Of a stretch of DNA of 64,000 bases, positions 47,036-56,793 are shown in pieces. This DNA comes from CAVRUD01 sp963849635. Lineage in GTDB: Bacteria; Chloroflexota; Chloroflexia; Thermomicrobiales; UBA6265. The stretch spans positions 69,668 to 133,667 of the forward strand of contig CAWKIA010000013.1 of assembly GCA_963849635.1 (NCBI GenBank). The letters run 5' to 3'. The notes below the pieces were generated by a model. The model saw only the letters and a program-made list of their open reading frames with translations, was not told where the DNA came from and ran no database searches. Both the position numbers and the translations under genes were made by a program. How positions within the stretch are numbered: the first letter of the stretch is position 1; every line of letters starts with the position of its first letter.

Positions 47036-47877
47036 CCACCCACCGCCGCCAGCAGGGCACGTTCCAGCGCGGCGGGTTCGGTGCCGCCGGGAAGCTCTGC
47101 CGCGATCCGGCCTCTTGCCAGTACCAGGACGTGGTCAGCGATCGCCGCCGCTTCGTGCAGATCATGGGTCGTGTAGAGAACGGCAATCTGTTGCGCGCGA
47201 CACATCGCCGCCACCTGGGTACGGAAGGCAACGGCTGCGACCGGATCGAGGCTTCGGGTTGGCTCGTCCAGAAGCAGGACCGGCGGGTTCGGGAGCAGAG
47301 CCCGTGCCAGCGACAGCCGCATCTTCATCCCCGTCGAGTAGCCGTCGAAGCGTCGGTCGGCCGCCTCGGTCAAGCCAACCTCTGCCAGGAGCTCCGTGGC
47401 ACGCTCAGCCGCTTGACGGCGAGTCAGGCCGTAGAGCGCGGCGAAGAACTCGAGGTTGCCGCGACCGGTCAACCGCCAGTACCAGGACCGTTCGTCTCCC
47501 AGGGCCACTCCGAGCGAGCGGCGAGCAACGGCAGGCCGGGCGATGGCATCATGCCCGTTGACGGAGACGCGCCCGGAGTCAGGCAGGACGGTCGTGGCGA
47601 TGATCCGCAACAGGGTGCTCTTGCCCGCCCCATTGGGGCCGAGCAGGGCGACGGTTTCGCCGCGTCCGACCCGGAAGCTGACCCCGTCTAACGCCTGGAC
47701 CCCGCCGAAGCGCTTGGTGACGTCCTCAATCACGAGACCCGAGCTCGTCGCCGTGTCTGTACCGAAATCGGTCCGATCCGCAACGACCACTATTCCCTCA
47801 CTTACACTCGCCAATAGCGCGCCAGTCGCCCTCGTCGCGGTTCCACCGCGACGGCTGCGCCTGCCACCGTCCCACAT
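47032..47877 (-). CDS. ABC transporter ATP-binding protein
   Basis: The frame begins at 47877, but a GTG at 47790 behind GAGGG is a likely real start. The chain reads LVIEDVTKRFGGVQALDGVS, then LLGPNGAGKSTLLRIIATTV (Walker A), a signature region STGMKMRLSLARALLPNPPV in which STGMK replaces LSGGQ, and LLLDEPTRSLDPVAAVAFRT (Walker B). LYTTHDLHEA holds the H-loop. It drives the ABC-2 permease encoded downstream, which overlaps it by four bases. The pair resembles drug and peptide exporters. Confidence 0.9.
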   Translation of the reverse strand: MWDGGRRSRRGGTATRATGALLASVSEGIVVVADRTDFGTDTATSSGLVIEDVTKRFGGVQALDGVSFRVGRGETVALLGPNGAGKSTLLRIIATTVLPDSGRVSVNGHDAIARPAVARRSLGVALGDERSWYWRLTGRGNLEFFAALYGLTRRQAAERATELLAEVGLTEAADRRFDGYSTGMKMRLSLARALLPNPPVLLLDEPTRSLDPVAAVAFRTQVAAMCRAQQIAVLYTTHDLHEAAAIADHVLVLARGRIAAELPGGTEPAALERALLAAVGG

Positions 47878-47954
47878 CCTGGTCGGTACCGGAGGAACAT
47901 TATGATAGCATCATCGCCCCAGCGCACCCGCCGACGGTCGCATCGAGGACTTTG

Positions 47955-48560
47955 ATGAAGCTGCGGGCCCTGCCGTACCGCGCCGTGGGAAAAACAAGAC
48001 GTTACCTTCTAGCGCGGAAATGGCGGACTCCGCCGCCGCACGTGATCGACTCGTCGCGTTCTTACCGCGCGATCCTTCGGACGTCGAAGGGCGATCTCGA
48101 GGCAGCACTTTTCTCTAATGAGGCGCCCAAGGCAGTGAACAATTTCGTCTACCTGGCTCGGGCCGGTTACTACGACCGCACGCCGTTCCACCGGATCGTC
48201 CCCGGCTTTGTGGTCCAGGGGGGAGATCCAACTGGCACTGGCTACGGCAGTCCGGGCTACACCTTCCCCGACGAACCTGTTACCCGAGACTATCTGCGAG
48301 GCACCCTGGCGATGGCCAATGCGGGGCCCAACACGAACGCGAGCCAGTTCTTCATCGTCCTCGCCGATCCCGCTGCGCCGCTGGCAAAGGTCTTTACCAT
48401 CTTCGGTCGGGTGACCCACGGCTTTTCCGTCCTCGATGCGATCGCCGCCGTGCCGACCGGCCCTGGTCCGCTGGGTGGCGAACCATCCGTACCGCGGGAG
48501 CCGGTGACACTCATCCAAATCACTATCGACGAGGTGCCGGCGACCCACACCGCAGCATAA
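47955..48560 (+). CDS. Cyclophilin-type peptidyl-prolyl isomerase
   Basis: Intact; the frame begins at 47952 (TTG) or ATG 47955 and encodes about 201 residues. A 40-residue basic N-terminal extension (KLRALPYRAVGKTRRYLLAR) precedes the core: RTSKGDLEAALFSNEAPKAV, YYDRTPFHRIVPGFVVQGGD, LRGTLAMANAGPNTNASQFF and KVFTIFGRVTHGFSVLDAIA. The active-site Arg (FHRI) and Gln (QFF) are present. It catalyses proline isomerisation; the basic N-terminus could be a weak membrane or export signal. Unrelated to the flanking clusters as far as can be seen. Confidence 0.9.
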   Translation: MKLRALPYRAVGKTRRYLLARKWRTPPPHVIDSSRSYRAILRTSKGDLEAALFSNEAPKAVNNFVYLARAGYYDRTPFHRIVPGFVVQGGDPTGTGYGSPGYTFPDEPVTRDYLRGTLAMANAGPNTNASQFFIVLADPAAPLAKVFTIFGRVTHGFSVLDAIAAVPTGPGPLGGEPSVPREPVTLIQITIDEVPATHTAA

Positions 48561-48725
48561 ACGTTGAGCCTTGACCGGGCCTCTGGGAAGCGAGCACCAT
48601 CGGTGCTGACAGCGACCGTGATCCCGTGGGCCACAGTCGGCCGAACGAGAGCCCCGCGACGTAGGGACGCGTAAGATTGGGCGAGCGCGGGAGCGCTCGT
48701 CTAGGCAGGACGCCGAGGGACACAC

Positions 48726-49682
48726 ATGCGAGTCTTGGTCACCGGCGGTGCCGGATTTATCGGCAGTCACCTTGTCGACCGTCTGCTGGAACTCGAGCAC
48801 CACGTGATGGTGGCGGATAGCTTCCTGACCGGTCGCTTCGTCAATCTCGTTCACGCCGAGCGTCATCCCAATCTGCGCCTGGTGCACCAGGACCTGACCG
48901 AGCCGTTGGCCGAGGAGGCGTTCGTCGGCCCGTTCGACCGGGTCTACAATCTGGCGAGCCCTGCCAGCCCGCGAGGCTATGGCCGCTACCCGATTGAGAC
49001 GCAGCTGGTCAACTCGGTTGGCACCCTCCATGTCCTGGGGCTGGCGCGGCGGGACGGTGCCCGGTTCCTGCAAGCGTCCACCTCCGAGGTCTACGGCGAT
49101 CCCTTGGTCCACCCGCAGGTCGAGACCTACTGGGGCAACGTCAACCCGAACGGGCCCCGCGCTTGCTACGACGAGGGGAAGCGGTTCGCGGAGAGTCTGG
49201 TGATGGAGTTCGTGCGCCAATACGGCGTCGACGCCCGCATCGCCCGGATCTTCAACACCTACGGCCCGCGCTCCAACCCGGACGACGGGCGCGTCGTGCC
49301 GAATTTTTGCGTCCAGGCGCTGCGCGGCGATCCGATCACGATCTACGGCGACGGCAGCCAGACACGCTCGTTTTGCTACGTCGACGACCTCGTGCGCGGC
49401 CTGGTGCTGCTGATGGAGACGGACGGCCTGACTGGTGAGGTCGTCAACCTCGGCAACCCCGACGAATTCACGGTGCGTGAGCTGGCCGAGCAGATCGTGG
49501 CCATCACCGGCTCGCGTTCCCCGATTCACCACGAGCCATTGCCGGTCGACGATCCGACGCGGCGTCGGCCCGACGTAGCCAAAGCCTTGCGCCTGCTCGG
49601 ATGGCGGCCAGAGGTGGATCTCGCCAATGGGCTACCGCCGACGTTGGCATCCTTCCGGACTGCGCTCGACCTTGCTCCCTAG
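48726..49682 (+). CDS. UDP-glucuronate decarboxylase-like SDR enzyme
   Basis: Intact, 318 residues from ATG 48726. The N-terminus is MRVLVTGGAGFIGSHLVDRL. The active-site region reads FLQASTSEVYGDPLVHPQ, YWGNVNPNGPRACYDEGKRF (Tyr-xxx-Lys) and RIFNTYGPRSNPDDGRVVPN, the set shared by UDP-xylose synthases. GDGSQTRSFCYVDDLVRGLV follows. It makes UDP-xylose from UDP-glucuronate, the product expected if the dehydrogenase at 38760 uses UDP-glucose. This ties the two polysaccharide blocks on either side of the lasso cluster together. Confidence 0.88.
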   Translation: MRVLVTGGAGFIGSHLVDRLLELEHHVMVADSFLTGRFVNLVHAERHPNLRLVHQDLTEPLAEEAFVGPFDRVYNLASPASPRGYGRYPIETQLVNSVGTLHVLGLARRDGARFLQASTSEVYGDPLVHPQVETYWGNVNPNGPRACYDEGKRFAESLVMEFVRQYGVDARIARIFNTYGPRSNPDDGRVVPNFCVQALRGDPITIYGDGSQTRSFCYVDDLVRGLVLLMETDGLTGEVVNLGNPDEFTVRELAEQIVAITGSRSPIHHEPLPVDDPTRRRPDVAKALRLLGWRPEVDLANGLPPTLASFRTALDLAP

Positions 49683-50551
49683 GCCCGCCCGCCCCCAGAA
49701 TTAGCGTGTGATCCCTTTGTCGCATGTCACCATTTGGCGAGACCGTCAGTTCCTCTGCTCAGGCTCCTGTCGACTGACGCCGAACCTATAGCTTGTAGGA
49801 GTAGGTTGTTCACGGGTTCCCCGCCGACGACACAGCCCGCGTCCTACGTCCGTCCCGCCCCCACATGGTCGCAGGTAGTACCCCCACGTACACGGATCGC
49901 TGAGCTATTGCTCAGGGCCACGGCTGACCGGTCGGCAAAACTCCTGCCGCCTTGAGAGCGTTGTGACATACCGCGGCCATTAGTACTTTTGGACTTCGAT
50001 GGTCCAGTACTTTAGTATACGTTCGACGCCATTGCGTTGGGTAAACGAGCATGCATCTCGAGGGTTCACAGGTGAGCCTGTTTGGGCGCGGAGGTTTCCT
50101 CATCGCCGGCGATCATCGAGGACTGGGTCTCCGTCGCGACGCTGGACGGGACCCTCGTTGCGCTGGGTGGTTCATCGGGCACAACCTCGTCCTGGCACCC
50201 AGAGGCGGCCACGCTTGCCAAACTGGATCCAGGGACCAGGGGCGCCGCGGGTTGGAGGCGGCACGAGCGTGTACCTCGGTGTGTTCAGCCGCTCAGCGAA
50301 GGCAGTCGGTCTCGCCGCCGGCCCGGACGCGACGCTAACTTCTGTAGAGAGCGCCTCACCATGCCCTGTTGAATCACATGATCGTGGATCGCTCGGTCGT
50401 TGGGAGATACCCGGTTCATCGGGGGACTTGTCCCTTTGGCGCGCAGAGTGGCCGCGTGTAGACTTGACCGTAATGGACATTGTGGGCAGCGGGCTGCGAA
50501 ACGGTGCTGCCTTGGGGCACGTACCTCCTGAGACCGTTAGGGGCAAAACGT
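49683..50551. other. Stretch without a confident gene
   Basis: Open frames exist between 49999 and 50470, one reading AIIEDWVSVATLDGTLVALG and another TSVYLGVFSRSAKAVGLAAG. They fit no family and change frame often. They may be the remains of a gene or upstream coding sequence of the tyrosine kinase. AT-richer sequence near 49970-50020 could hold its promoter. Confidence 0.3.
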
Positions 50552-52226
50552 TTGGAACTGGACTTACGACAGATCCTTCGGTTCGCGCGGCGTTGGTGGT
50601 GGCTGCTGCTCTTGGCGCCTCTGCTCTCGGGGTTCGCCGCGCGCTTCGTCGAATCACGCACGGAGATTCGACCAACGCCGACCTATACAACTGGCGCCAC
50701 GCTTCTGCTTGACCCCGTCGCGGGCACTGGCCGACTTGGCATACAGCGCCGAGACCTACGCCGGGTTGATCGTTACTGATCCGATCCTAGCCCCAGTAGT
50801 CGCTGACCTTGGCCTCCCCTTCGACGTTGCGGACCTCAAGGGTATCGTTTCGGTTTCCCCTGTGTTCGACACCGAACTGCTGCGGTTGAGTGTCACCGAC
50901 ACGGATCCAATGCGGGCGGCTGCCATCGCCAACGCGGTGGCCGACCAATTCGTCAATTACATGGGCTCACGCGGGGCAGAAGTGGTCGACGCGACCCGCG
51001 CCGCCATCGAGTCGCAGATCGATAGCACCACGCAGGAGGTTGACGGTCTCGCTCGCGAGATCGACGCGCTAGAGCAGAGTGGCGATGCCGACAACCCGGC
51101 GGTCGAGGCGCAGATCGAGGGTTTGCAAGCACAACTGGTACAACGCGAGGAAACCCTGGCACAACTCGAGGCGGAGCTCGCGCAGGTTGACCGCGAAGGG
51201 GCCACGACGCGGCCCGAGGTCACGGTCATCGAGCGGGCGTCGGTGCCGACATCCGCCAACCCGGTCGCGGGCGGGCGCCCGACGACGCTGTTGGCGGCGT
51301 TCGCGGGCCTACTCGTCGCCGTCGCGGTGCTCATCCTCGTGGAGTTCCTAGACACGTCCGTGCGGACCAACACCGACGTGTTCGGCGCTATCGGGGCCCC
51401 GGTGTTGAGTACCATCCCGAAGCTCCGAGGACTCCGTGATCCGGCTCGGCGCCTGTTTATCGTCGAGCGTCCCAACGAGCAGGCGTCCGAATCGGTGCGG
51501 CTGCTCCGCACCAACATCGAGTTCGCCTCGGCGGCGCACCCCGTCAAGGTCTTGGTGGTGAGCAGCGCGGCGCCCGGCGAGGGGAAGAGCACGGTAGCGG
51601 CGAATCTTGCTGTGGCGATGGCGCAGGCCGGCCTCAAGACCGTTCTGGTCGACGCGGACCTGCGGCAGTCCGTGCAGCACCGCATCTTCGAGGTTCCCAA
51701 CGACCGGGGCTTAACGACCCTTCTCCGCAACTCATCGTTGACTTGGGACCATGTGCGGCGGGAGACGCGCGTCGCCAACCTGTCGGTCGTCCCCGGCGGT
51801 CCGTTGCCATCCAACCCCGCCGACCTGTTGAGTCTGGAACGGCTGGAGCGTCTGCTCGAGGAGATCAGAGAACAGGCCGATATCATCGTGGTCGACACCC
51901 CACCGATCTTGGCGGTCAGTGATCCGCTCGTCGTCGCCGCCCACGCCGATGGTCTCCTCCTTGTCTGCCGTCTCGGGCGGACGTCGGTGGCCGCCGTCGG
52001 CCGGGTGAGCACTGTCCTGCGGCAAGGATCGGTGCGGGTCGTGGGCGTGGTGCTGAATGGCAAATCGCGTCGGGACGACGGGAACGTCGCGGGGTACCCG
52101 TCGGGCTACTACCCGCGGACATGGAGTGAGGAGTCCGAGCCGTCGATAGCCTACGTCGCCCAGAACGGGCACGCTCGCGACAAGGCCGTGGTCGACGGGG
52201 CAGCGCTACGGCCGCCGGCCAGCTAG
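50552..52226 (+). CDS. Wzc/CpsCD-like chain-length and bacterial tyrosine autokinase
   Basis: The TTG at 50552 gives the family-typical N-terminus LELDLRQILRFARRWWW; an ATG at 50480 is in the same frame. One frame change near 50715 joins the Wzz-type N-terminal segment (TYTTGATLLLDPVAG) to the long frame. The periplasmic loop is coiled coil (EVDGLAREIDALEQSG, EETLAQLEAELAQVDREG) before a second membrane helix (LLAAFAGLLVAVAVLILVEF). The cytoplasmic kinase has Walker A SSAAPGEGKSTVAANLAVAM, Walker A-prime TVLVDADLRQ and Walker B DIIVVDTPPI. A C-terminal Tyr-rich tail (YPSGYYPRTWSEE) is short. It controls polymer length and export. Confidence 0.85.
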
Positions 52227-52268
52227 GGACTGGCGTGGCGATCGACGGCGACGAGAGGAGCAGCCACC

Positions 52269-53090
52269 GTGTCCGACCCAACCAACTGGCATGGACAATG
52301 GGCCGACGTGGATCGGAGCGCCGATCCCGACGCCTTCGTCCGCTTCATGGACGAGATGCGGGCACGCGACGCGCCGGCCGCGCAGGCCGTACCACGGGTC
52401 TACTTCGCGTCGCTTGACCTGCATGAGGGGCACCGGGTCCTCGAAGTCGGCTGCGGCACGGGCGACGAGGTCCGCTGGATGGCGCCGCTCGTCGGGGCGG
52501 CCGGCCGGATCGTCGGCGTGGACAATAGCGCCACCATGGTCAGGGTAGCGAGTGAGCGGGCCGCCGGTCTCGGCTTGCCGGTCGAGTTTCGCCAAGGCGA
52601 CGCCTACGCGCTCGGTTTCGACGACGCTGCCTTCGATCGCTGCCGGGCAGTGCACACCCTGTCCGCGCTCCACGACCCCAGGCAAGCCCTCGGGGAAATG
52701 GCGCGGGTAACCGTCCCTGGCGGACGAGTGGTCGTCGTTGACCAAGACTGGGACACGCTGGTGATCGACGCCGCCGATTACCGCGCAACCCGTCGGGTGC
52801 GAGAAGCGATCTGCGACGGGTTCCCCTCGGGTTGGGTCGGGCGCCGCCTCCCTGGTCTTTTCAAAGAGGTTGGGCTGACCAACCTTGTGGTCCGCGCCGG
52901 CGTTTCGAACTGGACGGAAAGTAACCCTGACGACCCGATCTGGCGGTCGGCCCTCGACGGCGCCGTGGCGAGCGGAGCGCTGACCACGTCGGAGGCCGAG
53001 GACTGGCTGGCGGAGGTCCGGCGGCGATCCGAGGAGGACCGCTACTTCGCGGGGGTCATGGTGTTCATGGTCATCGGCGTCAAGCCCTAG
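52269..53090 (+). CDS. Class I SAM-dependent methyltransferase (UbiE/type 11)
   Basis: The GTG at 52269 follows GAGGAG. 273 residues, intact. Motif I is RVLEVGCGTGDEVRWMAPLV, followed by GRIVGVDNSATMVRVASERA, FRQGDAYALGFDDAAFDRCR and GEMARVTVPGGRVVVVDQDW. This is a complete methyltransferase fold with a C-terminal helical extension (EAEDWLAEVRRRSEEDRYFA). Substrate unknown; the position after the polysaccharide kinase suggests but does not prove a role in polymer decoration. Confidence 0.82.
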   Translation: MSDPTNWHGQWADVDRSADPDAFVRFMDEMRARDAPAAQAVPRVYFASLDLHEGHRVLEVGCGTGDEVRWMAPLVGAAGRIVGVDNSATMVRVASERAAGLGLPVEFRQGDAYALGFDDAAFDRCRAVHTLSALHDPRQALGEMARVTVPGGRVVVVDQDWDTLVIDAADYRATRRVREAICDGFPSGWVGRRLPGLFKEVGLTNLVVRAGVSNWTESNPDDPIWRSALDGAVASGALTTSEAEDWLAEVRRRSEEDRYFAGVMVFMVIGVKP

Positions 53091-53138
53091 GCGATTCGGG
53101 TCGCTCCTGGCGGAGGACACCTGACGAACGCCGACCGG

Positions 53139-53600
53139 TTAGCGGGGTTGGTTGCCCCGGAGCAGGAGCACGATAACCGGAAGGACGACCGCCAGCACGG
53201 CGACATCGAGCACATGGAGACCAAGACCCGATTCGAACACGATCACGGCCGGGCCGACCCGCGTCATCGTGATCACGATCGCGGCTGTGGCGATCAGAGA
53301 GAGGACCACCAACGGGACCGCCACCCGGTGCCAGCGCGGCGCGGACCGGCGTCGCCGCCTAGACCGCCGGCGGCTTTGGCCCATCTCGGCGACCTGCCGA
53401 CGTCGAGCGGGGCCTTTTAGGGTAGAACGTCCATCGGCCGTCGGCGCGACCGTACCCGGTCCCGCTCTTCGGTGTGTAAGGATTGGTGCCAAGGGAGGAG
53501 TGTCGGAGGTCTGGCCCTCCGCATGAGGAGGGAGGATGCCCACCGCCGGTTCCGGACTCCGTCGGCCCCGCCTCACGCCCACGGGCTTGTGAGACGCCAT
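53139..53600 (-). CDS. Small basic membrane protein related to the C-terminus of the next gene
   Basis: The ATG at 53600 (MASHKPVGVRRGRRSPEPAV) is one choice; an internal ATG at 53384 (MGQSRRRSRRRRR) is also possible. After a very basic stretch come two hydrophobic helices (VAVPLVVLSLIATAAIVITM and HVLDVAVLAVVLPVIVLLLR). The end, GPAVIVFESGLGLHVLDVAV, closely resembles GPIVVIMSPGHGLHAPDIAV at the C-terminus of the gene at 53668. The two are on the same strand with 68 bases or more between them, so partial duplication is likely. Function unknown. Confidence 0.55.
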   Translation of the reverse strand: MASHKPVGVRRGRRSPEPAVGILPPHAEGQTSDTPPLAPILTHRRAGPGTVAPTADGRSTLKGPARRRQVAEMGQSRRRSRRRRRSAPRWHRVAVPLVVLSLIATAAIVITMTRVGPAVIVFESGLGLHVLDVAVLAVVLPVIVLLLRGNQPR

Positions 53601-53667
53601 CGGTCGGTCTCCCTTCTGCTGCGGCCTAGTCTCTATTCTATAGCGAGGCGGCAATAGGGTGGCCCGC

Positions 53668-55248
53668 CTAGCCCGCCGGCCGGTAGGGGCGAGACCGCCG
53701 GCGCCAGCGACGCATCTGGTACCGGGCAAGGAAGACACCCACCGGCACGGCAACGGCCAGCACGGCGATGTCCGGTGCGTGGAGCCCGTGCCCCGGACTC
53801 ATTATCACCACAATCGGTCCCCGGTTGAGCCCCACGACAACCAATCCGCTGGCCAGTACCAACGCGACGAGCGCCACCGCTGCGCCGACCGTCTCGCGCA
53901 GGACCACGCCGGCGACCGTCCCGAGTCCCAGGATCGCGCCGGCGAACAGGAGGAGCAGGAAGGATTTCGGCGTCTCGGAGGGCAACTCGGCCGCCATGGC
54001 GGCGGCGAGGGTTGCGGGCACCGCAGCTTCTTGCGGGCAGGCCCGGGCACGGAGGCAGGCGACTTGAGCCTCCGCCAGCTGTTCGACGGCGGCCAGCGGA
54101 GCTTCTGGGAGCGCGTCGATCTGGACGCGGGCAATTTCGGCTCCGACCCGCGCGTAAATCTGGTATCCGCGCGTCGTGAGGGAGTTGCTCGCGGCGAAGC
54201 GGTACGAGAAGGTGAGCGACTCGTCCCCATAGGTGACGGCATTGGGAACCGATCTGCGATGCGAGTACCCACGTTCTGGATCGCCACGGTCGACCGCGGC
54301 CAACCAGGCGGAGGCAGCGGCTGGAGACGGGAAGCGTAGCAGCCAGAGCCCAACGTAGGGTGGCCCCTCTGGATCGGTTTCTGGGATACCAATCGCTTGG
54401 TCGAGGGCGTAGACCGTCTGGGCCGGACCGAAGCGCTCGGTCAGCTCCGCCAGGTCGTCCTGCGGCTGGTTGTAGGCAGGGAACGTCTCGCCGTTAGCCC
54501 GGAGATAGGCGTCGTCGATGCCAGGGTCAGCATTCTCGTCATCCAGGCGAACCACGAGTGCCCCCAATCCTGGCTCGTTCTCTGTGCGAATCGAGGCAAG
54601 GCGCCGCTCCATCGTCTCCGCGAGGGACACAAGCATGGAGATGTCTGGCGGTGCACCGCCGTCAGCGTTCGAGGTGACCGTAACGCCGACCACGACGTTC
54701 CCATCTTGGAACCTCAGGTCCTGGATGAGGTGCGTCCGACCATCCTGCCTAACCAGTGTTCCGCTCGTGGCCTCCCACAGGTCTCCAATCGGGCCAATGC
54801 CAGGAATCTGGGAGGCGTCCGGCGCGACCGGCCAGGTACGCAGGAATTCGAAGCCCGTCTTGGCGCCGGTAGCATCGGTGAACTCGATTACATACGCGTC
54901 TATTCGCAGCGCGAAGTCGACACGGGCAGCGCCTGGGTGAATCGGCAACGCGAGTGCGCTGGCATACCGGCGCCTGAACCCCGCGTTACGCAACGTTTCG
55001 CGGGCGACACCGGCATTCACATCGTCGGAACCGACCAGGTGCCGTACTTGGTCGTCGATTGTCTCCGTTGCGCCGCCGAGTCGCCCGAATCCCGGCTGGC
55101 CGACATCTGAAGGCACAAGCACAATCGCCGCCAAGTCCAGCCTCGGGGCGGACTCAACAGCGTCGGCGCTCGCGGAATCGGCGTACCCCGTGCGCACCAG
55201 AGCCACCAAAATGGCAACCACCACAGCATGAATGACGCGATGGCGCAT
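53668..55248 (-). CDS. Secreted two-domain protein with C-terminal membrane anchor
   Basis: The ATG at 55248 (MRHRVIHAVVVAILVALVRT) starts a signal peptide; the frame opens further up at 55329. Two similar extracytoplasmic halves follow: AAIVLVPSDVGQPGFGRLGG with YVIEFTDATGAKTGFEFLRT, and GETFPAYNQPQDDLAELTER with LWLLRFPSPAAASAWLAAVD. Three hydrophobic helices end the chain (SFLLLLFAGAILGLGTVAGV, VALVALVLASGLVVVGLNRG, IAVLAVAVPVGVFLARYQMR). About 526 residues, intact. I recognise no family; the repeated domain could bind a ligand or sense the envelope. Confidence 0.65.
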   Translation of the reverse strand: MRHRVIHAVVVAILVALVRTGYADSASADAVESAPRLDLAAIVLVPSDVGQPGFGRLGGATETIDDQVRHLVGSDDVNAGVARETLRNAGFRRRYASALALPIHPGAARVDFALRIDAYVIEFTDATGAKTGFEFLRTWPVAPDASQIPGIGPIGDLWEATSGTLVRQDGRTHLIQDLRFQDGNVVVGVTVTSNADGGAPPDISMLVSLAETMERRLASIRTENEPGLGALVVRLDDENADPGIDDAYLRANGETFPAYNQPQDDLAELTERFGPAQTVYALDQAIGIPETDPEGPPYVGLWLLRFPSPAAASAWLAAVDRGDPERGYSHRRSVPNAVTYGDESLTFSYRFAASNSLTTRGYQIYARVGAEIARVQIDALPEAPLAAVEQLAEAQVACLRARACPQEAAVPATLAAAMAAELPSETPKSFLLLLFAGAILGLGTVAGVVLRETVGAAVALVALVLASGLVVVGLNRGPIVVIMSPGHGLHAPDIAVLAVAVPVGVFLARYQMRRWRRRSRPYRPAG

Positions 55249-55594
55249 CTCGGTCCCCGTTTCGTCGATACCTAGCTTCGTGACAGGGCAGCAATAGTAC
55301 GTCAGCGCCCCCGCCCTACGTCGCGGCACAGTGGTAAGCGCCGACGGTTAGGGATCCTCACCCGCATCATGCCCGGACATCGCCACAGCGTATGCGGGCC
55401 CAGGCACGTAGGCCGCGAAGATCGCAACCGTACGATTGACGCCGATAGGGCAGTTTGCACCAGACGGAACCAAGGATCCCGGTTTGGCTGGAATACGGGG
55501 CAATCAGTCCTGATCCCCGGACCGGTTCTGGAACGATCCGACGGTGTCGAGCGGGCTGGCGTGGCCCCGTATGAGGCTCAGTCAGTCGGGCGAC

Positions 55595-56018
55595 TCACGC
55601 ATCGTTGGGTGCGAGGCCGTTGGCCCCCCGTTCGGGGCGGATGCTCGACCGCTCCATGAACGCCTCGATGTCGGCGCGCGAGAACCTGAATTCCGGGAGC
55701 CTGCCGGCCGCGGCGAGTCGGGTCGCCGGCAGCTTGCCCTGGGCCGCCCAGTAGAGCACCGTGGATGGTGCGACCCCCAGGACGCGTGCCGCTTCCTGCG
55801 TGCCGATCGGCCGATCCTCCGCATGGCGCGGTAATCGCCTCGCAGCCAGGTCGCGGACATCGGAGCGCCGGAAGCCGTATCGGGCGCGCGGACCGCCGCC
55901 GACGCGCCGGAAGGGAAGCCGTCCCTGCCCGGCCATCGTCCGCACGGCAAAGGACGTCACCCCGAGGATGGTAGCCGCCTCGGCGGCCCCGATCAGGTCG
56001 TCGTCGATGAGAGCCCAT
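55595..56018 (-). CDS. Excisionase/MerR-type DNA-binding protein with two HTH domains
   Basis: Two HTH_17-type domains stand in tandem: LIGAAEAATILGVTSFAVRT with QGRLPFRRVGGGPRARYGF, and PIGTQEAARVLGVAPSTVLY with AAQGKLPATRLAAAGRLPE, both followed by an arginine-rich wing and RSDV/RADI helix. The best start is the ATG near 56018 (MGSHRR in that frame), which needs one frame change; the clean frame begins at a GTG at 55960. Stop at 55595. About 140 residues. Such proteins act as recombination directionality factors or regulators. No integrase is adjacent, so a regulatory role seems more likely. Confidence 0.6.
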
Positions 56019-56793
56019 CCCTTCGAATCACCCGATGGTGACGAGAAGCGTCATTCTAGCAGGTGTCGATCGCGTACCACCAAGACGCCGATTTCGTGGA
56101 TCGTCGGACAGCACCAACTGTCCGCGCCGTAGGACAGCCGCTCCGCCGAACGCCGGGCACGCGGCTCACCACGCAGGTAACATCCGTGGACACTCGATCC
56201 GCCATCCCATGCCGGCGGCCGGGATCGCTCGGGGAACGCCTACCCCGAAGAATGAGGCCACCCCTGCACGCCTGAGACCGGTGGGAGGATCAGAAGCAGC
56301 GTCCTCAAGGTCGGCACAGCCTGTTAACTCTCTAATTCGTTCGCGCGGCACGGCGCCACCGTCGAGCCAGGTGCGACGACCTGCGGTCCCGACTCCGAGG
56401 GAGGCGGCGTCGTTGTCACGGTCGCGGCCGCGCGAGTGTCCCCTCGATGGGATCGTACACGGATTTGCCGGCGTCTCCGGCTGGCGGAACGCACCTCGGT
56501 ACCCCGACACCCGATCGACCTACGCGTGTGCCGCTCCCCTGATACGCCGTCGACCGGTTTTCCACTGGCGGACCGCGTCGCCACCAGAGCCCCGGGCCAC
56601 CCAGTCCGCGCCAACGGGCGCCGGCCAGCGGCGTCGGGACCCACGGGGAGCCGTCTCACGCGCCGGGAACGGCCCTTCCGTTGGCAGCGGCTCGGCCCCT
56701 GGCCTTGGGTTGTCGACCGCCATCGGCGAGCACCAGGGCACCTGCGGACGTCCGGCCGGTCACCGAACTCGGGCCGTTGTCCCTGGACCGTAC
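56019..56793. other. Stretch without a confident gene
   Basis: A long plus-strand open frame crosses this region, but its composition reflects the antisense of the GGDEF-EAL gene and the GC-rich third-position bias. No ribosome-binding site or family motif is seen. Confidence 0.35.
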
